Assembly (NCBI RefSeq): GCF_018100985.1
Contig: NZ_JAGJEI010000001.1
Location: 186,001 to 250,000, forward strand
Length of the DNA stretch: 64,000 nucleotides
Source of the DNA: Pseudoalteromonas sp. MMG007
GTDB lineage: Bacteria; Pseudomonadota; Gammaproteobacteria; Enterobacterales; Alteromonadaceae
Direction: 5' to 3'
Shown: piece by piece, positions 47,161 to 57,138 of the stretch
Numbering within the stretch: position 1 is the first letter of the stretch
Layout: each line of letters starts with the position of its first letter
Notes under the pieces: model-generated
Seen by the model: the letters and a program-made list of their open reading frames with translations, nothing else
What the model was told of the DNA's origin: nothing
Database searches by the model: none
Position numbers and translations under genes: made by a program

Positions 47161-48121
47161 TTTTATTTTTAAAATACACTGCAATACCGCCGGTAAGAAC
47201 GATTAAAAATATAACAAAAGCACTAAATGCATAGGGGTTTTCAGTTCCAGGGATACCGCCTACATTCACTCCTAATAAGCCTGTTAAAAAGCCAAGTGGC
47301 AAAAATAAAGCCGCCACTACCGACATTACATACATACGCTGATTTAGTTGCTCAGAGACTTGGTTGGTAATTGTTTGTTGAATAATTTGTGCGCGTTCGA
47401 TTGAGCTGTCTAATTCTTCTAAATAACGAATCAGTAGGTTAGTGGTTTCGTTTAATTTTGCTTTGTCATCATCTAAAAGCCACGGGTAATGTTTATTAAC
47501 CATTGAAGATAGCGCGTCTTTTTGCGGCTTTAAGTAGCGCTTTAAGGCAATGGTTTGGCGACGTAGTTGTGATAAGCCTTGGTTATCAAACTTCTTACTT
47601 GGCTCATCTATCTCCTCTTCAAATTCATCAAGTGTTTCATCAAGCGAGTCAATCACCGTTTGCATACGAGAGGTAAGCTTATGTGTAATGGTGCACACTA
47701 GCTCTGAAATAGAGCACGGCCCTTTGTTTATATTAAATAATTCAAGAATGTCTTGAATTGATAGCAATCTACGTTTGCGAGTTGTTATGACAACAGACTC
47801 ACTGATAAATAAACGTATAGACACCATGTCTTCAGGACTTTGTGCTGGGTTTAAGTTTACGCCACGTAAAAATAACATGTGTCCGTTTGTAGTAGGCGTT
47901 ATGCGTGGGCGGGTTTCATCAGCGATTAACGAATCAAGTTCAAATTCTGTTAAATGGGATTGGCTTTTTAGCCACGCTACCGCTTCTTTTTGGCTGTAAT
48001 CCATATGAATCCATAGTTTTCCTTGGCTTGGCTGCCAATTATTTAGATCCTGTGTACTTTGTATAGATCGCGCACCGCCATTTTCGTCAAGTACTAGTGC
48101 ATGTAGTAAACCATTAATCAT
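47150..48121 (-). CDS. zntB: CorA/ZntB family divalent-cation transporter
   Basis: A 323-residue membrane transporter. A large N-terminal cytoplasmic funnel of coiled-coil helices (about 130-270) is followed by two C-terminal helices. The loop LLGVNVGGIPGTENPYAF holds the GxN signature as GVN with the IPG that marks ZntB, rather than GMN of CorA. ZntB moves Zn2+, probably into the cell with protons. The ion cannot be told for certain by sequence. Confidence 0.88.
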   Translation of the reverse strand: MINGLLHALVLDENGGARSIQSTQDLNNWQPSQGKLWIHMDYSQKEAVAWLKSQSHLTEFELDSLIADETRPRITPTTNGHMLFLRGVNLNPAQSPEDMVSIRLFISESVVITTRKRRLLSIQDILELFNINKGPCSISELVCTITHKLTSRMQTVIDSLDETLDEFEEEIDEPSKKFDNQGLSQLRRQTIALKRYLKPQKDALSSMVNKHYPWLLDDDKAKLNETTNLLIRYLEELDSSIERAQIIQQTITNQVSEQLNQRMYVMSVVAALFLPLGFLTGLLGVNVGGIPGTENPYAFSAFVIFLIVLTGGIAVYFKNKKWL

Positions 48122-48448
48122 ATTTAAACCCGTATAATTGTGTATTTGATCGTGTTAGCTAACCTGTACTCTAAAGAGCTTTACTATCTCGAGTTCAGAT
48201 TAAATTTAGTGCATCTACTGTCTCTTCTACAAACTTACCTTTTATTTTGATGAGTTAAGCCTACTTCAAAATCTAACAGCGCGCTTTTATAAATCAAAAC
48301 CAATGCACAAGCTCACCAGCAAGGTGCGCATTGTGTGACCAGTTTGTATAAAAGATCAATTTAATTTACTCATCGACTAGATAAATTTATTTCGTTGGTG
48401 TTTTTTGACCCGTAGCGTATAAGTCTCTTTTTTATTAAGGGCATATTT
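48122..48448. other. Gene-free stretch between zntB and rimB
   Basis: About 327 bases between divergent genes. I see no gene. A weak hairpin (CACAA, CACC, GGTG, TTGTG, near 48312-48343) is the only structure, and promoters of both flanking genes must be here. Confidence 0.6.
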
Positions 48449-48877
48449 ATGACTACAAATATCACAGTGGGTTGGCGTGAGTGGTTAAGCTTACCAGAGC
48501 TTGGTATTGAGAGAATAAAAGCAAAAGTAGATACCGGCGCCCGTACCTCGTGTATTCATGCAATTAATATTCAAGAGTATGAAGTAAATGGCGAAAAATG
48601 GGTGAAATTTATAGCTCAACCGCTACAAGGCGATGAACAAACACGCGTCACTTGCAAGGCTAAGGTTAAAAAAATTAAAGCTGTAACCAGTTCAAGTGGG
48701 CAAAAAGAAATGCGCTATTTTATAGAAACAACATTACATGCTGGCCAACATAGCTGGCCTATTGAAGTGACGTTAACAAGTAGGGCAACAATGAAATTTA
48801 GGATGTTACTTGGCCGTACAGCCATGGAAAATCACTTAGTCGTTAATCCGGCTTTATCACATTTATTAGGTAGTTAA
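48449..48877 (+). CDS. rimB: RimB-type retropepsin-like (ATP-dependent zinc protease family) protein
   Basis: A 142-residue protein of the Zn_protease/RimB family (PF05618 type), with a retropepsin-like active loop [13 protein letters not shown] (about 28-40) and [12 protein letters not shown] later. RimB works with RimK and is reported in Pseudomonas to trim poly-glutamate tails from ribosomal protein S6. Here it lies 10 bases before rimK. The name comes from the motif and the neighbour. Confidence 0.82.
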   Translation: MTTNITVGWREWLSLPELGIERIKAKVDTGARTSCIHAINIQEYEVNGEKWVKFIAQPLQGDEQTRVTCKAKVKKIKAVTSSSGQKEMRYFIETTLHAGQHSWPIEVTLTSRATMKFRMLLGRTAMENHLVVNPALSHLLGS

Positions 48878-48887
48878 GGTTTTAACT

Positions 48888-49793
48888 ATGAAAATCGGTA
48901 TTTTATCTCGCAGCAGTAATTTGTATTCAACTCGTCGCTTAATTGAAGCGGCAGAAGCACGTGGTCATGAAGTAAAAGTAATTGATGCGCTACGTTGTTA
49001 CATGAATATAAACTCAGATCAGCCTGAAATTCACTATCGCGGTGAAAATTTAAAAGAATTTGACGCTATCATTCCACGCATTGGTGCATCAGTTACTTTT
49101 TATGGTTGCTCGGTGTTACGCCAGTTCGAAATGATGGGGGTTTACCCTGTTAACGAATCGGTGGCTATTTCTCGCTCGCGCGATAAATTACGCTCATTGC
49201 AGCTTCTTTCGCGTAAAGGGGTCGGCATGCCGGTAACAGGGTTTGCTAGCAAGCCAGATGACGTAAAAGACTTACTAGAAATGGTAGGCGGCGCACCGGT
49301 AGTAATTAAGCTGCTTGAAGGTACGCAAGGTATTGGTGTTGTTCTTGCTGAAACGCGCAAAGCGGCTGAAAGTGTAATTGAAGCGTTTATGGGCTTAAAA
49401 GCCAATATTATGGTTCAAGAATATATTAAAGAAGCGGGCGGTGCTGATATTCGCTGTTTTGTATTAGGCGATAAAGTGATAGCTGCCATGAAGCGCCAGG
49501 CGCAAGAAGGGGAGTTTCGTTCAAACCTTCATCGTGGGGGAAGTGCTGCACTTGTTCGCATCACACCTGAGGAGCGAAAAACAGCGGTTGCCGCAGCTAA
49601 AGCTATGGGCTTAAATGTTGCGGGTGTTGATTTACTGCGCTCGTCTCGTGGTCCACTGGTAATGGAAGTTAACTCTTCACCAGGCCTTGAGGGTATTGAA
49701 GTAGCAACAGGTAAAGATATTGCGGGCATGGTCATCGAATTTATCGAAAAAAATGCTGCTATTAAAGGAACTGCAACACGTGGCAAAGGTTAA
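48888..49793 (+). CDS. rimK: Ribosomal protein S6 glutamate ligase RimK
   Basis: A 301-residue ATP-grasp ligase: [57 protein letters not shown] and [26 protein letters not shown], in the order of RimK. It adds glutamates to the C-terminus of S6 and can make poly-alpha-glutamate. It lies between rimB and a deacylase gene that starts inside its 3' end. Confidence 0.95.
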   Translation: MKIGILSRSSNLYSTRRLIEAAEARGHEVKVIDALRCYMNINSDQPEIHYRGENLKEFDAIIPRIGASVTFYGCSVLRQFEMMGVYPVNESVAISRSRDKLRSLQLLSRKGVGMPVTGFASKPDDVKDLLEMVGGAPVVIKLLEGTQGIGVVLAETRKAAESVIEAFMGLKANIMVQEYIKEAGGADIRCFVLGDKVIAAMKRQAQEGEFRSNLHRGGSAALVRITPEERKTAVAAAKAMGLNVAGVDLLRSSRGPLVMEVNSSPGLEGIEVATGKDIAGMVIEFIEKNAAIKGTATRGKG

Positions 49794-50838
49794 AATAAAC
49801 CGGCCTTTTACCTTATTAGGTAAAAGCGTGGGTGTAGGCGAGCGCAAAACGTTGGCCTTAGAAGCAGCAAAGCTTTATACCCACTCACCGCTTAATATTC
49901 CTATTGAGGTAGTAAATGGTGTTTTAGAGGGGCCTGTGCTTATGGTATGTGCAGCTATTCATGGTGATGAGCTAAATGGTGTAGAAGTTGTACGTCAGCT
50001 GCTCTCTAAAATAGATGCAAGTCAGTTGCGCGGAACCATAATTGCAGTGCCTATTGTTAATGTGTTTGGCTTTATTCATAAATCGCGTTATTTACCCGAT
50101 AGACGCGATATGAACCGCAGCTTTCCAGGGTCTGAGCGCGGATCGCTAGCTGGGCGTATGGCGCACATGTTTTTTAATCAGGTGGCAGTACATTGTACTC
50201 ACATTATTGATTTACATACGGGTGCGATTCACAGAACTAATTTGCCGCAAATACGCGCTAATTTAGAAGATGAAGCAACCGCTGATATGGCTAAAGCATT
50301 TGGCACACCTGCTGTTATTAATGCATCCCTTCGTAATGGCTCACTACGAAGTGAAGCCGCTAATTTAGGTATACCGGTTATTACTTATGAAGCAGGTGAA
50401 GCACTACGTTTTGATCCTATTGCTATTGCAGCAGGTGTGCAGGGAGTGGATTATGTGATGCGTCATTTAAAAATGATCCGTGGCAAACGCCCTAAAAAAC
50501 TACCCGATCCTATTATTGCAGGCTCTACAAGTTGGATACGTGCTGAAGTAGACGGCATTGTACGTGCGCAAGTATCGCTTGGTGAGCATGTAGAAAAAGG
50601 CCAAGTGCTGGCGTATATAAGTAGTCCTTTAGGGGACTCTGAGCTTGAACTTTTAGCGCCTAAAGGCGGTATTGTAATTGGTCAGCAAACTATGCCATTA
50701 GTAAACGAAGGGGATGCGGTATTCCACCTTGCTTACTTTGCACATGACAACAGCTTAGTAGAGCAGCAACTAGAGCACTTTATTGACGAAATAAATGATT
50801 TAGATGATGAATTAAAAACAGCTGAGCTAAATAACTAA
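49780..50838 (+). CDS. Succinylglutamate desuccinylase/aspartoacylase family zinc deacylase
   Basis: Start GTG 49780 (AAGGA upstream), overlapping rimK by 14 bases; upstream in-frame starts lack a ribosome site. The 352-residue protein has the family zinc site HGDE (in [11 protein letters not shown]) and the third ligand in IIDLHTGA, plus [11 protein letters not shown] and a late YEAGE. It belongs to the AstE/AspA carboxypeptidase-like family, which cleaves N-acyl-amino acids or peptides. Its place behind rimK suggests action on a glutamate-tailed product, but that is inference. A convergent terminator ends it. Confidence 0.85.
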   Translation: MAKVKINRPFTLLGKSVGVGERKTLALEAAKLYTHSPLNIPIEVVNGVLEGPVLMVCAAIHGDELNGVEVVRQLLSKIDASQLRGTIIAVPIVNVFGFIHKSRYLPDRRDMNRSFPGSERGSLAGRMAHMFFNQVAVHCTHIIDLHTGAIHRTNLPQIRANLEDEATADMAKAFGTPAVINASLRNGSLRSEAANLGIPVITYEAGEALRFDPIAIAAGVQGVDYVMRHLKMIRGKRPKKLPDPIIAGSTSWIRAEVDGIVRAQVSLGEHVEKGQVLAYISSPLGDSELELLAPKGGIVIGQQTMPLVNEGDAVFHLAYFAHDNSLVEQQLEHFIDEINDLDDELKTAELNN

Positions 50839-50849
50839 TAGCTATTAAA

Positions 50850-50882
50850 AAGCCGCAGTAAGGTTTTTCTTACTGCGGCTTA
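50850..50882. terminator. Long terminator between the deacylase and MscS-type genes
   Basis: AAGCCGCAGTAAG and CTTACTGCGGCTT form a perfect 13-bp stem around GTTTTT. It covers the stop of the convergent MscS-type gene. Confidence 0.85.
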
Positions 50883-51452
50883 ACGTTTATTAGGGCCAAT
50901 AATACGCTTAATTACAGGCGCTTTTGTGGGCTTAGGCTCTTTGTTTAATACCATTACAGGGCGTGTCACAAACAGGTTATTTGGGTATACAACTCTGTGC
51001 CCATCTACATGCTCAAGCACGACATTCATTAAGCCTAGCTCAACAATACGTCCTTCTACGTGGTTTGCGCCATCAACAATACGCACCCAGTAGCCAACAT
51101 GAAAATCGTTTTGAATAAACATTAATAAAAAGGCGGTAAGATTACTTAGTAACGACCAAGCTGCAAATAAAGCGACCCCTAACATTGCAAACAGTGATGA
51201 GCCTAGAACTAATAACCCACGCAGCTCTATACCCCAAAATATGAGCACTAAGCAAAGTACTACAAACGCGAGTATTATTTTTAATAACAGCTCAGCTCTA
51301 AATTTACGATGAACATCTACTTTTCCTTTTATGGCTTTTTCGAGCAGCTTTTTTGTTGCTTTTAATAACAGTGGAAAAAGTAAAATGGCAATAAGGGTGA
51401 CAACTAATTTATATTGTGTACCCATTAGCTCTAAAAGCGCGAACAATTCCAA
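50880..51452 (-). CDS. Short MscS-type mechanosensitive channel
   Basis: A 190-residue inner-membrane protein with three helices and a beta domain. The pore helix region LLVLGSSLFAMLGVALFAAW and the MscS_TM segment FLLMFIQNDFHVGYWVRI are present, followed by the beta segment DGHRVVYPNNLFVTRPV. It ends there, so the C-terminal alpha/beta cage of MscS (about 100 residues) is missing. The start is TTG 51452 with GGGATCACACT upstream. It may open under turgor stress. Confidence 0.82.
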   Translation of the reverse strand: MELFALLELMGTQYKLVVTLIAILLFPLLLKATKKLLEKAIKGKVDVHRKFRAELLLKIILAFVVLCLVLIFWGIELRGLLVLGSSLFAMLGVALFAAWSLLSNLTAFLLMFIQNDFHVGYWVRIVDGANHVEGRIVELGLMNVVLEHVDGHRVVYPNNLFVTRPVMVLNKEPKPTKAPVIKRIIGPNKR

Positions 51453-51522
51453 AGTGTGATCCCGTACTATTTTTTAGCGAGTTTAAAGCGCTAGTTTAGC
51501 GCTTTAGTATATTGTCCGCTAT

Positions 51523-53232
51523 TTAAAAGGTATTTTTAACACTCACGAGCCACTGCACCGAATCAACATCGTCGTAGCTATCAAGCGGGGCGGCAATATC
51601 AAGGTGAATCATGGTGCCAGAGTTTGCTCTGCTAGGGGCTAGGCGCAGTCCAATACCGACATTTTTTAAAACATGATCGTTCTCGCCGTTGTCTTCATCG
51701 TTAAACCAAGCGCGGCCAACATCAACAAAGCCCGCTGCACCTACTTTAAATAGCTGCAGTAAATCGTACTCCCAGTAATAGCGTTTTTCTAAGCTGACTA
51801 AAAAGCTTCGGTCGCCGTGCTGGTAATCCATAGGATAGCCACGAAGACCCGTTTCGCCGCCAAGTGTTAGCTGTTTATCGGCGGTTAGGTTTTTAGCATA
51901 CTGGGCACGGGCTTTAACAAACCAAGATTGGTTTTCGCTGGTGTTTAAGTAGTATTGTATTTGGCCGGTGGCTAAAAAGTTTTCAAGCTTTTTTTGTTCT
52001 TTATTCCAATAACCATCAAGCTCAGTGCTAAAGCGCCATAGTGTTCTATCGGTGGTAAAATGTGCTTTTTTAGCTTTAAAAGAGTAAATAGCGCGGGTAT
52101 CGTCATTACTTAGTGACTTGTCTGAATAGCCTAATAATGCTTTTATGTTCCAGCCCAAATTTAAATCTTCTGTACGCGAAATACTGTCAAAATTTCGTAC
52201 TTTTATATAATTGTCTTCAAACCAGTGCCCGCTAACATACGGGTAACTGAGCTTTCTGTCTTGTGCTAGTGGGGCAAAGGTGGTGTCTATTTCTTCGAAG
52301 CTGTCTTGTTGATCTACATAACCAAGGGTTAGGCGCTGGGTCCAGCTATCGCTGAGTGCTGTAGAGTGGCCTAAAAATGCACTAAATAGATCGGTTGTTT
52401 GATCAAACTCGCTGTATTCATCACCACGGCGATACAACGATTCTTCTCTTTGCTCAGAAAAGCTTTTAATACCATAGCTATAAGGCGTATCTATGGCATA
52501 AAACGGGTAGGTGAGTTCTAATAAGTGGCGTTTACCATCGCTGTTATCGGCATATTCTAAGCGGCCGCGGTAGCGGGTTGATAAAATATTAGGATCATCA
52601 TAAACAAATAAGTAACCATTACGATCGCTGTCGGTTGTGCGTGCAAGCGATAAGCGCTTTCCCCATCCAAATAAATTTGATTCACGAAAACCTATACTCG
52701 ATTTATTTTCTCCGCCGCTACGGCTAAAGCTGATTTCAGGTAATAAGGTCCATAAATCGCGGGTTACTACGATTACATCTACATTACCGTCGCAGTTTTC
52801 TGTGGCGCTTATTTGCGCATCATATAAATAATTTTGGCGGCGTAATAAGCGCTCTGACTCAGCCAGCTTTTTAGCATTGTATTTATCGCCTTGCTTAAAC
52901 AGTAAAATATTACTGATCACAGCAGGTTCTGTTTGTATATGAGCACGGTTAGCAAAGCGAAAAAGGGCGTTATTTTCTTCTTCTAGCTCTGTGTTAAATA
53001 CATTAAGTTGAGAAAGCGTAATCGAGGCTATTTGCGCATCACTTCGGCTGGTGATGAGTGTTGCTTTATCTTCAACTTCACGTCGTAGATTTTTATTATT
53101 ATCTAAATGGGCTTGAGTCAGTGGGCAAGTATCTGTTTTTTTTGCTACTTGCTGGGCAAGCGCGCTAGGCATTAAAAAGCTTAAAGCGGTTAAGCTAATA
53201 CAGCATTGTGCAATCCATTTCTTATTCACCAT
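51523..53232 (-). CDS. Omp85/BamA-superfamily outer-membrane protein
   Basis: A 569-residue protein with a signal peptide (to about 26, SALAQ). One POTRA-like piece (about 95-165: FKQGDKYNAKKLAESERLLRR and VDVIVVTRDLW) precedes a C-terminal beta-barrel. The barrel has the family loop GGETGLRGYPMDY with the LRGY signature, and it ends in a phenylalanine, the outer-membrane sorting signal (VSVKNTF). It is shorter than BamA (about 800 residues, five POTRAs). Its role, perhaps assembly or transport in the outer membrane, is unknown. Confidence 0.85.
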   Translation of the reverse strand: MVNKKWIAQCCISLTALSFLMPSALAQQVAKKTDTCPLTQAHLDNNKNLRREVEDKATLITSRSDAQIASITLSQLNVFNTELEEENNALFRFANRAHIQTEPAVISNILLFKQGDKYNAKKLAESERLLRRQNYLYDAQISATENCDGNVDVIVVTRDLWTLLPEISFSRSGGENKSSIGFRESNLFGWGKRLSLARTTDSDRNGYLFVYDDPNILSTRYRGRLEYADNSDGKRHLLELTYPFYAIDTPYSYGIKSFSEQREESLYRRGDEYSEFDQTTDLFSAFLGHSTALSDSWTQRLTLGYVDQQDSFEEIDTTFAPLAQDRKLSYPYVSGHWFEDNYIKVRNFDSISRTEDLNLGWNIKALLGYSDKSLSNDDTRAIYSFKAKKAHFTTDRTLWRFSTELDGYWNKEQKKLENFLATGQIQYYLNTSENQSWFVKARAQYAKNLTADKQLTLGGETGLRGYPMDYQHGDRSFLVSLEKRYYWEYDLLQLFKVGAAGFVDVGRAWFNDEDNGENDHVLKNVGIGLRLAPSRANSGTMIHLDIAAPLDSYDDVDSVQWLVSVKNTF

Positions 53233-53277
53233 TAAACCTCTTTACTACTTAGTAGCAACTGCCGATCATAATATCAG

Positions 53278-53304
53278 CTTACATCATTGTTATTACAATG
53301 TAAG
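53278..53304. repeat. Inverted repeat upstream of the Omp85 gene
   Basis: CTTACAT and ATGTAAG flank TTGT/ACAA, which can pair around TATT. It lies 46 bases upstream of the Omp85 start, between two genes on the same strand. Confidence 0.45.
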
Positions 53305-53370
53305 TAAAAGGTATGGATTTTGAAACTAATTAATTGTTACCGTTATGCACCTTTGTTAATGACTGCAGTT

Positions 53371-53655
53371 TTAGCTTAAATAAAAGGCAAGGGCTGCCAA
53401 TAAGTGCTCGGCCTCTAGGCCTTCACCGTTAATCCAAATACTTTCGCTATAGTGTTCAAAGTTTAAATTAAAAGTATGTTGTTGGTAGTTAAAACGTACT
53501 TGATGACGGTCCGCACCACCAGAATATTCGTTGATTGTTATTTCATCTGAATGTAAAAATAAAGTGCTCCACAGCTCAAAGTCTTCATCGTGTGGTGGCT
53601 CTGTTGGATTAACAATTATGCATTTATGGGCGTGATCGTATTCTATTTGGGTCAT
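53371..53655 (-). CDS. DUF3630-type small protein
   Basis: A 94-residue soluble protein from ATG 53655 (AAGAAC upstream); the longer frame would overlap recQ. I read it as DUF3630 from CIIVNPTEPPHDEDFELWSTL and the ending HLLAALAFYLS. This is a small family found beside recQ in Vibrio and Shewanella, function unknown. It follows recQ by a few bases on the same strand. Confidence 0.65.
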   Translation of the reverse strand: MTQIEYDHAHKCIIVNPTEPPHDEDFELWSTLFLHSDEITINEYSGGADRHQVRFNYQQHTFNLNFEHYSESIWINGEGLEAEHLLAALAFYLS

Positions 53656-53662
53656 AGTGTTC

Positions 53663-55486
53663 TTAATTGGTCGCAAGGTAATTGCGAATTGCAGTTAAAA
53701 ATTCGCCGCCATATTTGTTTAGCTTGGTAAAGCCAACTCCCGACACTTTTAAAAATTCGCTGTCGTTAGTAGGCATTAGCTGCGCCATTTCGGCTAACGT
53801 TTTGTCGTTAAATACAACGTAAGGCGGTACATCGTCTGCATCAGCGAGTTCTTTACGTAGAGCACGTAAGCGGGCAAACAGTTTTTTATCGTAATTAAAT
53901 TGGGCTAGCTTATCTTGGTATACGTGTTTAGCTTGCAGGCGAGGTTCAGCCATTTGCAAAGCATATTCACTCTTTAAAATAGCGCGTGCTGCTTCGGTTA
54001 AACGCAGTGACGCACCTTGGGTTATATCTTGGCTTAGTAAACCCTGATGAATAAGCTGGCGTAAAATACTGAGCCAAAATTCACTGCTTTTATCTTTACC
54101 TATGCCGTAAGTACTTAATTCGTGGTGGTTGTTATCGCGTATGCGGCTTGTATTAGCCCCGCGTAATAATTCAACAATATAACCTAAGCCAAAGCGTTGC
54201 CCGGCTCTGTATACACATGAAAGCGCTTGTTGGGCTACTAAGGTTCCATCAAAGCTTTTTGGTGGATTTATGCAGATATCGCAGTTACCGCATTGTTCGC
54301 GCTTGTATTCACTAAAGTAGTTAAGGAGTATTTGGCGCCTGCAGGTTTGTGCCTCTGCAAAACTTGCCATAGCGTTAAAGCGTTGTTCTTCTACGCGGCG
54401 GCGTTGCTCATCGTCTATATCTTCAAAAAAGCGCCTAACACGGCCAATATCGGCCGGATCAAAATACATTATGGCTTCTGCGGCTAAGCCGTCACGACCA
54501 GCACGCCCGGTTTCTTGATAATAGGCTTCTATGCTTTTAGGGATATCGTAATGCAGCACAAAGCGCACGTTAGGTTTATTTATTCCCATACCAAACGCAA
54601 CGGTCGCGACCACTATTTGAATGTCGTCACGGGCAAAGCCGGTTTGTACAAATTGGCGTTGCTCGTTACTCATACCCGCATGATAGGCGGCGGCATTGAG
54701 GCCTGCATCGGCAAGCTTTTCGGCAATGTCGTCAACGCGTTTGCGGCTGGTGCAGTAAATAATACCACTTTGATTTTTTTGCTCTTTTAAATAGCGCAGT
54801 AGTTGCGCCATAGGCTTAAATTTTTCTTCTATTGTGTAGCGAATATTAGGCCTGTCGAAGCTGCCAGTATGGATATAGGGCTGTTGTAGTTTTAATTGTT
54901 CAACTATATCAAAGCGAGTGGCTTTATCGGCTGTGGCAGTAAGCGCCATCATCGGTACATGAGAAAAACGTTGTTTAAGCTCGTTTAATCTAAAGTAATG
55001 GGGCCTAAAGTCGTGCCCCCAATGGGATACACAGTGCGCTTCGTCTATGGCAAAGAGGCTTACATTTAGGTGCGATAAGCGCTCTAAAAAGTCACGCTGC
55101 AATACTTTTTCAGGGGCTACGTATAATAGTTTAATTAACCCCTGATGGAGCTGTTGATACACTAATTGCTGTTCTTCTCGTCCTAGGCTGTTATTTACAT
55201 AAGCAGCTTTAACACCTAATGCTTGTAATTGCGTAACCTGATCTTGCATTAACGATATAAGTGGAGATATAACAATAGTAACGCCATCAAGTACTAAGGC
55301 CGGAACTTGGTAGCACACTGATTTACCACCGCCTGTAGGCAGCAATACCAGAGAATCTTTACCGCTAATAGCCGCATCAATCACTGCTTTTTGGCCATCG
55401 CGGAATTCGCTGTAGCCAAACACTTGTTTGAGGACAGTTTCGGGTTTGCGCACAAGAGTGCTAGAAGGTTGCGTTAATGTAGTCAT
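53663..55486 (-). CDS. recQ: ATP-dependent DNA helicase RecQ
   Basis: A 607-residue helicase: Walker A LLPTGGGKS (near 50), DEAH box FAIDEAHCVSHWGHDFR, SAT-like TATADKATR, motif V/VI VATVAFGMGINKPNVRFVLHYD and QETGRAGRDG. The zinc site has C-R-R-Q and CGNCDIC. RQC and C-terminal HRDC domains follow. It unwinds DNA in recombination and repair. Typical length for RecQ. Confidence 0.97.
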   Translation of the reverse strand: MTTLTQPSSTLVRKPETVLKQVFGYSEFRDGQKAVIDAAISGKDSLVLLPTGGGKSVCYQVPALVLDGVTIVISPLISLMQDQVTQLQALGVKAAYVNNSLGREEQQLVYQQLHQGLIKLLYVAPEKVLQRDFLERLSHLNVSLFAIDEAHCVSHWGHDFRPHYFRLNELKQRFSHVPMMALTATADKATRFDIVEQLKLQQPYIHTGSFDRPNIRYTIEEKFKPMAQLLRYLKEQKNQSGIIYCTSRKRVDDIAEKLADAGLNAAAYHAGMSNEQRQFVQTGFARDDIQIVVATVAFGMGINKPNVRFVLHYDIPKSIEAYYQETGRAGRDGLAAEAIMYFDPADIGRVRRFFEDIDDEQRRRVEEQRFNAMASFAEAQTCRRQILLNYFSEYKREQCGNCDICINPPKSFDGTLVAQQALSCVYRAGQRFGLGYIVELLRGANTSRIRDNNHHELSTYGIGKDKSSEFWLSILRQLIHQGLLSQDITQGASLRLTEAARAILKSEYALQMAEPRLQAKHVYQDKLAQFNYDKKLFARLRALRKELADADDVPPYVVFNDKTLAEMAQLMPTNDSEFLKVSGVGFTKLNKYGGEFLTAIRNYLATN

Positions 55487-55620
55487 CGGCGGGTATTTTA
55501 GTGTTTTTTTTATAAGATGTCTTTAGCTTAAAGGTAAATGATTTGATCAGAGTCTCGTAGTTTTGATCAAGTTATGTTTTACTCATCGTACCAGTGTTGA
55601 TTTAAACATAGAGAATAATA

Positions 55621-56076
55621 ATGAATAAAGAAATGTTAATTGAACAAGTAGGCGCGTTGTTTGTAAGTGGTATGCCATTTAACCAGTTTTTAAACATATC
55701 AGTGGAGTCGCTAAGCCCTGAACAAGCTAAAATAAGCTTTCCTTGGCAGGATGTGTTTGTTGGTAACCCTGCGCAAAAAATTCTTCACGGTGGAATTATT
55801 TCAGCCGTACTTGATAATGTCGGCGGTATGCTCGCTGCAGCCAGTGTGATAGACAAACTAACCAATATAGATATGCCAAGTGTGCAGCAAAAGCTTGCCA
55901 CATTAGGCACTATTGATTTACGCACCGACTATTTACGCCCAGGTAAAGGGGAGAACTTTATAGCGAGTGCCACACTTATTCGTTCAGGTAATAAAGTATG
56001 TGTGTGCAGAATGGAGCTGCATAATGAAAAGTCAGTACAAATAGCTTTTGGCACAGGTACGTATTTAGTAGGGTAA
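55621..56076 (+). CDS. PaaI/hotdog-fold thioesterase family protein
   Basis: A 151-residue hotdog protein with the family motif HGGIISAVLDNVGGM (near 60), TIDLRTDYLRPGKG and AFGTGTYLV. It should hydrolyse acyl-CoA thioesters; the substrate is unknown. Single gene, starting after GAGAATAATA. Confidence 0.88.
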   Translation: MNKEMLIEQVGALFVSGMPFNQFLNISVESLSPEQAKISFPWQDVFVGNPAQKILHGGIISAVLDNVGGMLAAASVIDKLTNIDMPSVQQKLATLGTIDLRTDYLRPGKGENFIASATLIRSGNKVCVCRMELHNEKSVQIAFGTGTYLVG

Positions 56077-56205
56077 AGCAACTAATTAAGTACTGCTAAA
56101 TAAAAAGCTTTGCCTTGCGTTTAGGTTTACTCGCCTCAAAATACATCACTTAATAGTGCGAATTGGTATAAACTGTCGGCCTTTTAGTATGAGTAAGTTG
56201 TATTT

Positions 56206-57123
56206 ATGTCGATGGAAAACGAGCAGCGTAAGGGCGGTATTTTTGCCTGTTTAGCCTTTTTAATGTGGGGCTTAGCACCGATTTATTTTAAGCAAATTCA
56301 ACATGTTTCTGCTTTTGAGATTTTAACTCACCGCGTTGTCTGGTCGGTCGTATTTTTAGTACTTGTAGTGAGTGTGCTTAAATATTGGGATAAGGTTAAG
56401 CGCATTGTTGTTCAGCCAAAAATTATGCTTATGTTGGTTATAACGTCTTCTATATTAGGCTTTAACTGGGGCTTATTTATTTGGGCCGTTAATAACAACC
56501 ACATGCTTGACGCCAGTTTAGGTTACTACATAAACCCGCTGCTTAATGTGTTACTAGGTATGTTGTTTTTAGGCGAGCGCTTACGAAAACTACAAGGGTT
56601 TGCGGTATTTTTAGCATTTGCTGGCGTGGTACTACAGCTTGTTAGCTTTGGCTCGTTCCCTGTGGTAGCGTTTTCACTGGCTACCTCATTCGCTATTTAT
56701 GGCTTGTTACGTAAAAAATTACCAGTTGAAGCACTTCCTGGTATTTTACTCGAAGCACTGATTTTACTGCCTGTCGCGTTAATTTATTGGTGGGTAATGG
56801 CTCCTACAGCAACCTCGGATTTGGTAGTAAATGATTGGCATACAAATGTATTGCTAATTAGTGCTGGTATTATTACCACATTGCCACTGCTTTGCTTTAC
56901 TGGCGCTGCTAAACGCTTGCAGTACACAACACTGGGCTTTTTCCAATACATAGGGCCAAGCTTAATGTTTATGCTAGCGGTGGTATTTTACGATGAAGTG
57001 TTTGATGCCGAACGGGTGATTACGTTTGCCTGTATTTGGAGCGCTTTGGCTATATTTACGTGGGATTCTTATCATCAATCACGTAAACGTAAAAAAGCGG
57101 CCATAACAGCCGCTGAAGTATAA
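56206..57123 (+). CDS. rarD: RarD-type EamA family transporter
   Basis: A 305-residue inner-membrane protein with about ten helices in two EamA units. It has the RarD opening (KGGIFACLAFLMWGLAPIYF), FNWGLFIWAVNNNHMLDASLGYYINPL and RLQYTTLGFFQYIGPSLMFML. RarD is linked to chloramphenicol sensitivity, but its natural substrate is unknown. It ends 15 bases before a convergent gene. Confidence 0.92.
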   Translation: MSMENEQRKGGIFACLAFLMWGLAPIYFKQIQHVSAFEILTHRVVWSVVFLVLVVSVLKYWDKVKRIVVQPKIMLMLVITSSILGFNWGLFIWAVNNNHMLDASLGYYINPLLNVLLGMLFLGERLRKLQGFAVFLAFAGVVLQLVSFGSFPVVAFSLATSFAIYGLLRKKLPVEALPGILLEALILLPVALIYWWVMAPTATSDLVVNDWHTNVLLISAGIITTLPLLCFTGAAKRLQYTTLGFFQYIGPSLMFMLAVVFYDEVFDAERVITFACIWSALAIFTWDSYHQSRKRKKAAITAAEV

Positions 57124-57138
57124 AGTAGTAAGTTAGGT

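Noticed and set aside
48312..48343. Symmetric CACAA/TTGTG and CACC/GGTG elements upstream of rimB
   Set aside because: Stems are only 4-5 bp with unpaired gaps, too weak for a named feature.
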